Notes: generated by a model from the sequence alone, not told the origin. 5,651 nt of DNA from SZUA-217 sp034658975 (GCA_034658975.1 JAYEGJ010000156.1:1-5651), one strand, 5' to 3'; positions 1 to 5,453 are shown, counted from the stretch's first letter. Numbers and translations are program-made.

Positions 1-1
1 G

Positions 2-484
2 GTGGAACACGCCGGCGCTCGAAACGTCGTGGTGACCGACGTCAACCCATACAGACTCCGACTCGCCATGGAGATGGGGGCAACGAGAGCAGTAGACGTG
101 CGGACCGAAAGTCTCTTCGACGTTCAGAAGGATCTCGGTATCGGCGAAGGCTTCGACGTGGCCCTGGAGATGTCAGGCATGGCGAGCGCGATGCAGGACA
201 TCCTCGACACCACGATCCACGGAGCCAGCGTTGCGTTGCTCGGCCTCCCCTCCGAGCCCTTTGCCATCGACTGGACCACCGTCATCTTCAACATGCTCAA
301 CCTCAAGGGGATCTACGGCAGGGAGATGTTCGACACCTGGTACAAGATGAACGTGCTGATCGACTCCGGGATAGACATCTCCCCGGTGATCACCCACCGG
401 CTCGCCGCTGATCAGTTCAATCAGGCCTTCGAGGCCATCCAGAGCTCCGAGTCCGGCAAGGTCCTGTTGCGCTGGATGGAGTAG
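2..484 (+). CDS. tdh: L-threonine 3-dehydrogenase, C-terminal half (5' truncated by window edge)
   Basis: This zinc-dependent cytosolic medium-chain dehydrogenase oxidises L-threonine to 2-amino-3-ketobutyrate with NAD+. Kbl (glycine C-acetyltransferase) then splits the product to glycine and acetyl-CoA. About 160 residues are present, against about 341 in the E. coli enzyme. The visible part holds the second half of the Rossmann fold, with VVVTDVNPYR at residues 9-18 (the Asp after the strand would bind the NAD ribose), then LEMSG at 55-59, the family signature GIYGREMFDTWYKM at 103-116, SPVITHR at 127-133 and the terminal SGKVLLRW. It aligns almost without gaps to E. coli Tdh as I remember it. 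The GTG at position 2 is an internal Val codon and not a start; the zinc-binding N-terminal domain lies off the window. No kbl gene is visible. The gene converges on the HNH gene. Confidence 0.95.
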   Translation: MEHAGARNVVVTDVNPYRLRLAMEMGATRAVDVRTESLFDVQKDLGIGEGFDVALEMSGMASAMQDILDTTIHGASVALLGLPSEPFAIDWTTVIFNMLNLKGIYGREMFDTWYKMNVLIDSGIDISPVITHRLAADQFNQAFEAIQSSESGKVLLRWME

Positions 485-497
485 GGCGCGGCCGAAC

Positions 498-510
498 CGC
501 CCACCGGGCG
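498..510 (+). other. Small GC hairpin 14 nt after the tdh stop
   Basis: Arms CGCCC (498-502) and GGGCG (506-510) pair perfectly around a 3-nt ACC loop. It could slow or end tdh transcription, but no T-tract follows and the next bases are G-rich. It is not a convincing intrinsic terminator by itself. Confidence 0.3.
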
Positions 511-570
511 TGGGGGCTTGGGATGTTGGGTGTGGTTGGCTACAGATGGTGTCTGGCGACGGTATCGACC

Positions 571-595
571 GGGGTGGTGGGGAAGGGTCCACCCC
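571..595. terminator. Hairpin at the convergent tdh/HNH junction, possible weak terminator
   Basis: GGGGTGG (571-577) pairs perfectly with CCACCCC (589-595) around an 11-nt loop. On the - strand the stem starts at the last base of the HNH stop codon (597-595), the right place to end the - strand transcript. Neither side has a T-run, so it would not be a classical intrinsic terminator. It could act as a 3'-end stabiliser or be chance in G-rich sequence. Confidence 0.3.
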
Positions 596-1668
596 TAGGT
601 AGGTCGCCTGGGTGGTCGGAATCTGATCCTGCCGTGGTCGGGGTGGGGGTAGATGATGTATCCCCACTTGTGGACGACGATGTGATGGTGGAACCAGCAC
701 AAGAGGAGCAACTCGTCCTGGTTGGTGGCTCCGCCCTGGCTGAAGGGGATGAGATGGTGTGCTTCGAGCCGGTAGCGGCTATCACATCCGTCTGCTGAAC
801 AGCGGTGCCTGTATTTGTGGAGCAGAGCTCGTTTCAATGTCGGGGTGACGGTCCGGTTCTTGCGCCCGTAGTCGAGATAACGGCCGTCTTCTGTTCGGGC
901 GATCACTTCGGTGACCGAGTCACAGAGGATCGCTTCCAAAGCTTGACGCCCCGAATTGGCCCCGGCGTCGAGGACCACTCCTGACTCACCGCCGGTTTGG
1001 GCTGCCTGGCTGGCGTCGACGAACACGGTCACCTGGGCGGGCGGGGCCTCCCCGGAAACGCAGGTTTCGGCCAGGGCCATAGCCTTACGCCACCCCAGAT
1101 CACCCTTGCTGCCGTCAGGAAGATCAGGCAGCAAATCAGCTTTCTCGGTCAAGGTCTTGTCCACCAGGGCACCAGTGGGACCGTCGAAACCGCCCCAGGC
1201 CTTCCACCACGACTCATCCAATGTTGGCTGCATCACAAAGAACTGGTCAGCCGACGTTCTGGATTCGGCGTCGGCAGTGACCCGAGCCCGCTTCGAGGCC
1301 TCCCGATGCACCCCGGCCACATCAGAGTGGAGCATCAGTCCCACATCTTCAGGGATCCGGGACAACGCCTCGATCCTGTCGAGTGAGGCTGAGCCTTCGG
1401 TCAGCGCCTCCCGCAGATCGGGACGCTCAGACGTGCGCCGCATCGTCCGCACCAGACTCCGCGCAGTGTCCAGCCCGACATCCAGCCGGGCCGCGGTCCA
1501 CTCCGACAACGACCGAGCTCCATCGGTGGTGGCAACCTGCCGCCGATCCAACACCTCAAGGATCTCCATGTCCTCGGCGTCGAGCCGGGAACGAGACCCC
1601 CGATTGGCTATCAGCCGTTGCTCGAGAACATCAGTAGAAAGACTCTCCCTGTCCATATGATCGAACAT
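595..1668 (-). CDS. DUF222 domain / HNH endonuclease family protein (13E12-type)
   Basis: The 357-aa protein has the two-part layout of the actinobacterial DUF222-HNH ('13E12 repeat') family. A helical DUF222-like region lies at about residues 30-215 (ARSLSEWTAARLDV at 51-64). A C-terminal HNH module lies at about 284-336, with Cys290 and Cys295, EAHHLIPFSQGG at 302-313, LLCWFHHH at 322-329 and His333. The cysteines and the last histidines probably hold a structural zinc, and His304/His305 would form the metal/catalytic site. The position that often carries Asn in GG-T-xxx-NL is Glu319. The family is often multicopy and its biological role is not established; DNA cleavage is inferred. ATG 1668 is chosen because AGGGA lies 4 nt upstream; a TTG at 1692 would add 8 residues. 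The gene lies 63 bp downstream of the Ddn-like gene and may be its own unit or the operon's tail. Confidence 0.88.
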   Translation of the reverse strand: MFDHMDRESLSTDVLEQRLIANRGSRSRLDAEDMEILEVLDRRQVATTDGARSLSEWTAARLDVGLDTARSLVRTMRRTSERPDLREALTEGSASLDRIEALSRIPEDVGLMLHSDVAGVHREASKRARVTADAESRTSADQFFVMQPTLDESWWKAWGGFDGPTGALVDKTLTEKADLLPDLPDGSKGDLGWRKAMALAETCVSGEAPPAQVTVFVDASQAAQTGGESGVVLDAGANSGRQALEAILCDSVTEVIARTEDGRYLDYGRKNRTVTPTLKRALLHKYRHRCSADGCDSRYRLEAHHLIPFSQGGATNQDELLLLCWFHHHIVVHKWGYIIYPHPDHGRIRFRPPRRPT

Positions 1669-1672
1669 ACGT

Positions 1673-1677
1673 TCCCT
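1673..1677 (-). promoter_or_regulatory. Ribosome binding site deciding the HNH start
   Basis: On the - strand, AGGGA within AAAGGGAA sits 4 nt before ATG 1668. The upstream in-frame TTG at 1692 has no comparable purine-rich site close by, so 1668 is preferred. Confidence 0.5.
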
Positions 1678-1731
1678 TTGAGACAAGAACAAGAGGTTCG
1701 TCGCCCAATCCCAAAGAAATCTTGAAACCTC

Positions 1732-2115
1732 TCAGTCCAGAACCGGAAACGCCACGAAGTGGTCGACTTCGAGCGCAGCCAGGGCAATCCCGATCGTCTT
1801 GGGCACTCGTTCATACCCCTCGGCCCGATCGATCGACTGCGGGCGGCCGACTGTGAGTGTTTCCCTCCCCATCACCATGATCGAGTTCTGCGAGGCACGA
1901 GCGTTCTTCAGCCAGTCGACATCAGGGCCGTAGGTGAGCGCCACGACGATCGAAGACTCTCGCATCCACGCCATCAAGGGAGTCTCATACGTCCTTCCGG
2001 AGACCCGGCCAGTGTGCCGCAACACGCCAAACCAGGGAAGACGCTTGGCGAAGGGACCGGTCACCTTGTTGGTGACCGAGCGGTTGAACCGCGTCAAGCC
2101 CTTGGGGAGTGGCAT
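1732..2115 (-). CDS. Ddn-like deazaflavin (F420)-dependent nitroreductase/quinone reductase family protein
   Basis: At 127 aa it is near the short end of the Ddn/DUF385 family, whose known members are split-barrel enzymes that use reduced cofactor F420 to reduce quinones or nitro compounds. Recognisable parts are the basic N-terminus PKGLTRFNRSVTN (4-16), the block VLRHTGRVSGRTYETPL (31-47; family pattern TxGRxSGxxxxTPL), the YGPDVDWLKNARAS segment (62-75) at the usual GG-xxx-P-W-xxN-xxA position, and a short hydrophobic end VDHFVAFPVLD. F420 use and substrate are inferred from the family. The start codon shares one base with the stop of the upstream hydrolase (TGATG on the - strand), and no Shine-Dalgarno sequence is clear, so translation probably depends on re-initiation after that gene. 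Confidence 0.83.
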   Translation of the reverse strand: MPLPKGLTRFNRSVTNKVTGPFAKRLPWFGVLRHTGRVSGRTYETPLMAWMRESSIVVALTYGPDVDWLKNARASQNSIMVMGRETLTVGRPQSIDRAEGYERVPKTIGIALAALEVDHFVAFPVLD

Positions 2116-2924
2116 CAGATTCGGGCGTTGATCCAGTCGATCACGTCTGCGACGACCTGCGGACCTTCGGGCTCGTGCATAGTCTCGTGCCTGAGGGTCG
2201 GATACAGTTTTCGCTCGACTGAGGGGAGATCGGCGAGATGGGCTGAGCCCTGGGGCGGGACAATGGAGTCCTGACCTCCGTGGAAGACGAGAGTCGGCAT
2301 CCCAGGATCATGCATAAGGTTCTGGAGACGGTCCATTTCGTCGTTGAGGGCAGCACCGAAGCGGGGAGTGGCCACGGGATAGACAAGCGGATCGGCGAGG
2401 TACTCCTCTCCAACCTCGGGGTTCCGGGATAGGTCTTCCTTCTTCACCGGGCTCGGTATGTGCATCCGCGGCGCAATTCTGGCCAGGACTGGGAGAATCA
2501 TCTGCTGCCAGGTGCGTCTTACCTCGATCAGAGGCGAGCTCAGCACAAGCATCTGCGGCTTCGGACGCTCCTCGAGTACGTAGCTCAATGAGATCGTTCC
2601 GCCCGTGGAGTGGCCTATGAGAACGACTGGTGGCCCCTGATCAAGCGCCCACTCCATGTGGGTTTGAAGCTGATCGTGGAACTCTTCCCAATCAGGAGTG
2701 TCCCAGCGTCTACCCCCAGTGGCGCCACCGCCCAGCAGGTCGAACGAGCGGACGTGGATCCCGGCGTCGGACACCATTGATCCAAGGAGCTCGTAGCGAC
2801 CCGAGTGCTCGAAAAGACCGTGCACAACCACAGCGACGGCTCTCAGCTCTCCGCTGGGAATCCAGTCCCTGACCAGCTCGGTTCCGACGACAGGATGAGA
2901 AACGGATTTCGTAATACTCTGCAT
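2115..2924 (-). CDS. Alpha/beta hydrolase, monoacylglycerol lipase-like (serine aminopeptidase S33 / Hydrolase_4)
   Basis: This 269-aa protein has the order of features seen in monoacylglycerol lipases. The oxyanion-hole motif HGLFEHSGRY is at 35-44, very like the family's HGxGEHSGRY. The nucleophile elbow GHSTGG is at 104-109 (Ser106), a probable acid Asp219 lies in HGGQDSIVPP, and the probable base His246 lies in LRHETMHEPEG. The lid region at about 138-195 is the most variable part. The loop that in MGLs reads GHGxSxG here reads GGGATGG (65-71). No signal peptide or membrane segment is seen, so it is likely cytosolic. It probably hydrolyses monoacylglycerols or other esters; the substrate is unproven. 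ATG 2924 is chosen for the strong GAGGAGG site just upstream; a longer frame to 3047 would overlap the preceding gene by 80 nt. The stop overlaps the next gene's ATG by 1 nt. Confidence 0.88.
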   Translation of the reverse strand: MQSITKSVSHPVVGTELVRDWIPSGELRAVAVVVHGLFEHSGRYELLGSMVSDAGIHVRSFDLLGGGATGGRRWDTPDWEEFHDQLQTHMEWALDQGPPVVLIGHSTGGTISLSYVLEERPKPQMLVLSSPLIEVRRTWQQMILPVLARIAPRMHIPSPVKKEDLSRNPEVGEEYLADPLVYPVATPRFGAALNDEMDRLQNLMHDPGMPTLVFHGGQDSIVPPQGSAHLADLPSVERKLYPTLRHETMHEPEGPQVVADVIDWINARI

Positions 2925-2928
2925 CAGG

Positions 2929-2936
2929 CCCTCCTC
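2929..2936 (-). promoter_or_regulatory. Strong ribosome binding site of the hydrolase gene
   Basis: GAGGAGGG on the - strand ends 4 nt before ATG 2924, inside the 43-nt gap after the split-barrel gene. It fixes the start at 2924 and rejects the 41-residue extension up to 3047. Confidence 0.75.
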
Positions 2937-2967
2937 GGCCCTGGGGTGGCGATGGTAGGAGCCTTTG

Positions 2968-3456
2968 TCAGAACCTGAAACGGGTGAGGCCCTTCGGGTA
3001 GTCGCTCCACGCGATGACCTTTTTCGGCGTGAGGATTCTAAGTCCACCGGCTATTCCATCTGACCAGGAATCCGGTCCGGGAGCGTACGCGGGTGCGTAT
3101 TTCAGTCCGAACTCCTCTGACAGGCGCTCTCCAAGGTCACCCGTGACCGGTTCTGAGGCAATGGAGGTTCCGTCGACAATGGTGACCTCATCCCCGCTTT
3201 CGAGGTGTAGGGCGCAGGCAGAGTTAACTGTCAGGTTCCTCATGTGTCTGGTCTCAGGTGAACCGTCGTACCAGAAGGCATTATCGAGCCAGGCGCCCCA
3301 CCTTGGCACGACATGGGGCCGTCCATCGGGCCATGTGGTGGATAGCCAGTAGTTGCGGGCGGCGGCCAATCGACCGACTACGTCGTCCCAGGAGATATAG
3401 GGCCCCGCGTCCTCCACTCCATATCCCTCGGGCAACTCGGGGCGGTCGATGCGCAT
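2968..3456 (-). CDS. Pyridoxamine 5'-phosphate oxidase-like split-barrel protein (FMN or F420 binding)
   Basis: The 162-aa protein has the split beta-barrel pattern of the PNPOx-like/FDOR superfamily. An N-terminal helix (about 23-34) is followed by the strand pair YWLSTTWPDGRPHVVPRWG (36-54), then FWYDGSPETRHMRNL (61-75), where the phosphate-binding Ser/Thr-x-Lys/Arg position reads SPETRH, then CALHLESGDEVTIVDG (81-96), and a C-terminal TPKKVIAW strand with the basic-aromatic tail LTRFRF (157-162). Such proteins bind FMN or F420 and reduce small molecules or act as haem/bilin enzymes; the sequence alone does not say which. ATG 3456 is chosen because AGGAAG lies 5 nt upstream. The gene starts 2 nt after the gcvT stop, so its ribosome site lies within the end of gcvT. 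It is the first of two split-barrel genes in the operon. Confidence 0.82.
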   Translation of the reverse strand: MRIDRPELPEGYGVEDAGPYISWDDVVGRLAAARNYWLSTTWPDGRPHVVPRWGAWLDNAFWYDGSPETRHMRNLTVNSACALHLESGDEVTIVDGTSIASEPVTGDLGERLSEEFGLKYAPAYAPGPDSWSDGIAGGLRILTPKKVIAWSDYPKGLTRFRF

Positions 3457-3458
3457 GG

Positions 3459-4508
3459 TCACTTCCTGTGAAATGGCGGCTTCGCCAGCCGGCCTGGTAC
3501 CCATCGTCCCCGGATCTCGACATCGATCGAATCGGAGGCCATATCCGGAGGGGGGGCGATGTATGCCATCCCGACGCCTTGGTCGAGCATGGGGCTCATG
3601 TTGCCTGACGTGACCCGCCCCTCTCCCCCACCGGACGTACGCACCCGATAGCCGTGACGTGGGATGCCCCGTTCTTCGAGGATGAACCCGGTCAGCCTCT
3701 TGTCAACCCCGTTCGCCTTCTGATCGACGAGCTTGGCCTTGCCAACGAATTCATGGTCCAGCGAGACCGCAAAACCGAGGCCCGCCTCTAGGGGCGTTGT
3801 CGTCTCGTCGATGTCCTCGCCCCACAGCGCAAATCCCGATTCGAGGCGGAGTGTGTCCCTCGCCCCCAGGCCGCAGGGTGTGACACCTGCCTCGACGAGT
3901 GCCTCCACGAGCTTCACCCCGGTATTGGCGTCCGTCACGATCTCGCCTCCCCGCTCACCCGTGTAGCCGGTACCGGCCACAAACGCCGAAGCCCCGTCCC
4001 ACTCAATCTCGGCACAACGGAATCGGCCCGGCTTGGACCCGAGCACGTCCTCGAACACTCCAGGAGCGTCAGGACCCTGAAGGGCGATCATGGCGGTGCT
4101 CGCCTGGAGATCGCTGACCTCACAATCCGGCTCGGACGAGAAGAAGCCCATCACACGTTCCTGATTCGCCGCATTGGGCAGGACCCAAGAGCGTTCGTCA
4201 TCCCACCACCACACGATCATGTCATCGATGACCCCACCATTCGGGTTGAGGATCATGGTGTACTGGCAATGCCCCGGCTCGACCCGGTCAATGTCGTTGC
4301 AGAGAAGTCGCCTGAGTGCATCGTGGGCTCCAGGGCCGGTCAACTCGAATCGTCCGAGGTGACTCACGTCGAAAAGGCCGGCCGATTCCCTGACTGCACG
4401 ATGCTCCGCCAGGACGGAATCGTATTGAACGGGCATTTCCCAACCACCGAAGTCGACGAATCGTGCACCTAAGGATTCGTTGACCTCGTGAAGAGGCGAT
4501 CGGTTCAT
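3459..4508 (-). CDS. gcvT: Glycine cleavage system T protein (aminomethyltransferase)
   Basis: GcvT moves the methylene group from aminomethyl-lipoyl GcvH to tetrahydrofolate, releasing ammonia and giving 5,10-methylene-THF. At 349 aa it matches the usual 360-370 aa closely. Motifs in order are FGGWEMPVQY (20-29), FDVSHLGRFELTGPGA (46-61), GGVIDDMIVW (91-100; the catalytic Asp is expected here), GYTGE (181-185), GLGARDTLRLESG (213-225), DETTTPLEAGL (234-244) and SGNMSPML (301-308) in the C-terminal barrel. It differs from common family members in GERGGE (usually GEDGFE) and LWG at 228-230 (LYG in E. coli). ATG 4508 overlaps the stop of the upstream nuclease-like gene as ATGA; an extension to 4661 would run through that gene. 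A weak GGAGAG lies 11 nt upstream, so coupling is likely. gcvH and gcvP are not in the window. Confidence 0.93.
   Translation of the reverse strand: MNRSPLHEVNESLGARFVDFGGWEMPVQYDSVLAEHRAVRESAGLFDVSHLGRFELTGPGAHDALRRLLCNDIDRVEPGHCQYTMILNPNGGVIDDMIVWWWDDERSWVLPNAANQERVMGFFSSEPDCEVSDLQASTAMIALQGPDAPGVFEDVLGSKPGRFRCAEIEWDGASAFVAGTGYTGERGGEIVTDANTGVKLVEALVEAGVTPCGLGARDTLRLESGFALWGEDIDETTTPLEAGLGFAVSLDHEFVGKAKLVDQKANGVDKRLTGFILEERGIPRHGYRVRTSGGGEGRVTSGNMSPMLDQGVGMAYIAPPPDMASDSIDVEIRGRWVPGRLAKPPFHRK
3462..3467 (-). promoter_or_regulatory. Ribosome binding site of the split-barrel gene, inside gcvT
   Basis: AGGAAG on the - strand lies 5 nt before ATG 3456 and overlaps the last codons of gcvT. It supports the start at 3456 over an in-frame ATG at 3504 that would overlap gcvT by 46 nt. 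Confidence 0.65.
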
Positions 4509-4942
4509 CCGGTCAGGCGCTCTCCGCGGTCTTCGAGTCGCACGATCTCTGGTCGGCCCGGAATTCGGGTGGGCGGTACCCCCTCGTCGAAGTGATCGGG
4601 TTCCTCCAATCCGTATTTGATCACCAGATGCAGATAGTCGCGCTGGTAGAAGACCTTGCACTTCACGTCAGGATGGATCGCCTTGAGTCGCCGCACCTTC
4701 TTGTTCTTCTTCGTGACGAGCTTCTGATTCATCGTCGTTATCTCGATGAACATCTCGTCGTCGGGCAGATAGAAGTCGGGCGTGAACCACTTGGTGGGCT
4801 CGCCGTCCTCATCGAACTCAATGGAGAAACTGCGCGGCTCGTATTCCCATGGGACGCCATAGAAATCCAGTAGGAGACCGAATTGCCGCTCACTGTTGTG
4901 AGCAAAGTCAGTTTCGAGTGCCGAAGGGCGGTCTGTGCTCAG
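4505..4942 (-). CDS. PD-(D/E)XK nuclease-like protein of unknown role, apparent CTG start
   Basis: I cannot place this 145-aa protein in a named family, but its layout resembles small PD-(D/E)XK nucleases. A helix carries Glu18 (NSERQFGLLLDFYGV, 16-30), then comes WEYEPRSFSIEF (32-43), an acidic turn, the strand motif FTPDFYLP (53-60; Asp56), and DDEMFIEITTMNQK (61-74; Glu67), so the core reads PD-x10-ExT with Thr69 in place of Lys. A lysine-rich helix (KLVTKKNKKVRRLK, 74-87) and a strand-helix VKCKVFYQRDYLHL (93-106) follow. Nuclease activity is therefore only a hypothesis. The frame has no ATG, GTG or TTG start before 4753, which would cut off the PD motif. CTG 4942 has AGGAG 4 nt upstream and overlaps the merR stop as CTGA; the 3' end overlaps gcvT as ATGA. 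A start at CTG 4870 is less likely. The tight coupling shows it is a real gene. Confidence 0.75.
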   Translation of the reverse strand: MSTDRPSALETDFAHNSERQFGLLLDFYGVPWEYEPRSFSIEFDEDGEPTKWFTPDFYLPDDEMFIEITTMNQKLVTKKNKKVRRLKAIHPDVKCKVFYQRDYLHLVIKYGLEEPDHFDEGVPPTRIPGRPEIVRLEDRGERLTG

Positions 4943-5412
4943 GTGGCTCCTGCCTCAATAACCCCGGACAACTGTACTTCCTCTGGGAACAATTGGTGTA
5001 TCGCTCCCTCGACCTCTTTTTGGACGGGACCGATGGCGATGCCGAAGACACCCTGCCCTCTCCTGAAGACATCCACGACTTCTTCCTCGGAGTGTGCCGC
5101 GTAGATGGTCGAACCGTCGCTGAGGAGGGTCACATCGGCGAGAGGCTGATCCGAGTCCAACTGCTGTCTCAGAATTTGAACCGCTGACCTGATCTTCTTG
5201 AGGCTCATTCCTGCGTCCAGCAGACGCTTGATGACCTTCAACTGCACCACGTCGGTAAACGAGTAGAGACGTTGGCTGCCTGAGCCGCTCGCCTGTTGCA
5301 GCGAGGGGACGATCAGATTCGTCCGTGCCCAATAGTCCAGCTGTCGGTATGTGATCCCGACCAACTTGCACACCTGTGGAGCTCGGTATCCCAGCTCCGG
5401 CTCTCGAGTCAT
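4939..5412 (-). CDS. MerR-family transcriptional regulator, Rv1830 (ResR/McdR)-like
   Basis: This is a 157-aa DNA-binding regulator. The MerR winged helix-turn-helix occupies about residues 8-85: GYRAPQVCKLVGITYRQLDYW (8-28), the wing with GSGSQRLYSF (43-52), then VVQLKVIKRLLDAGMSLKKIRSAV (55-78), leading into a dimerisation helix. The C-terminal part has TLLSDGSTIY (95-104), EEEVVDVF (109-116) and GQGVFGIAIG (119-128), blocks I recall from M. tuberculosis Rv1830, reported under the names ResR and McdR. No Cys cluster for metal sensing is seen. ATG 5412 is chosen because GGAGG lies 5 nt upstream; ATGs at 5478 and 5517 would start within or upstream of the predicted promoter. It leads the operon, and a dyad in the spacer of its promoter suggests autoregulation. 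From memory, Rv1830 also lies near gcv genes, so the link with glycine cleavage may be old. Confidence 0.92.
   Translation of the reverse strand: MTREPELGYRAPQVCKLVGITYRQLDYWARTNLIVPSLQQASGSGSQRLYSFTDVVQLKVIKRLLDAGMSLKKIRSAVQILRQQLDSDQPLADVTLLSDGSTIYAAHSEEEVVDVFRRGQGVFGIAIGPVQKEVEGAIHQLFPEEVQLSGVIEAGAT
4947..4951 (-). promoter_or_regulatory. Ribosome binding site for the CTG-initiated gene, inside merR
   Basis: AGGAG on the - strand sits 4 nt before CTG 4942 and within the last codons of merR. With the CTGA stop/start overlap it is the main support for a non-canonical CTG initiation codon here. Confidence 0.5.
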
Positions 5413-5417
5413 TTCAA

Positions 5418-5422
5418 CCTCC
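5418..5422 (-). promoter_or_regulatory. Ribosome binding site of merR
   Basis: GGAGG on the - strand lies 5 nt before ATG 5412, an ideal spacing, and decides the merR start in favour of the 157-aa form. Confidence 0.8.
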
Positions 5423-5425
5423 GGA

Positions 5426-5439
5426 TTACATGCGTGTAA
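5426..5439. promoter_or_regulatory. Dyad TTACA-N4-TGTAA in the merR leader, candidate operator
   Basis: Perfect 5-bp arms TTACA (5426-5430) and TGTAA (5435-5439) flank TGCG. The dyad lies just upstream of the merR ribosome binding site and 8-21 nt downstream of the predicted transcription start, a position where a bound protein would block elongation. It is AT-rich against its GC-rich surroundings. Which protein binds, if any, is unknown. Confidence 0.3.
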
Positions 5440-5453
5440 CTCCGCCGCCGGGA

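Noticed and set aside
173..700. A 175-codon - strand frame across the tdh end and the junction
   Set aside because: Pro/His/Gly-rich translation without domains, antisense to clear tdh coding sequence and in another frame from the HNH gene.
956..1660. A 234-codon open frame on the + strand opposite the HNH gene, with smaller + frames beside it
   Set aside because: It has low-complexity Ser/Arg/Ala composition and no recognisable motif, and lies fully antisense to a well-supported DUF222-HNH protein. It is a shadow of the GC-rich third codon positions.
1692..1732. Inverted repeat AGAGGTT (1692-1698) / AACCTCT (1726-1732) upstream of the HNH gene
   Set aside because: Seven base pairs with a 27-nt loop in a short gap is within chance expectation, and no promoter boxes or flanking direct repeats accompany it.
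2094..2997. The peptide PKGLTRF at the end of the split-barrel protein and at the start of the Ddn-like protein
   Set aside because: The codons differ at several sites and both families often have basic-aromatic TRF-type segments there, so a duplication or recombination event is not supported.
2925..3047. N-terminal extension of the hydrolase to ATG 3047
   Set aside because: The extra 41 residues are Arg/Ser-rich and unlike the family, would overlap the split-barrel gene by 80 nt, and lie upstream of an excellent GAGGAGG site for ATG 2924.
4509..4661. N-terminal extension of GcvT to 4661
   Set aside because: GcvT proteins begin close to the LH-x-x-N...FGGWEMP segment; the extra 51 residues are an Arg-rich shadow of the nuclease-like gene.
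4505..4753. Starting the nuclease-like gene at ATG 4753 (82 aa)
   Set aside because: It would remove the helix with Glu18 and the FTPD motif, although the protein-like sequence continues in frame up to the merR stop; no Shine-Dalgarno sequence precedes this ATG.
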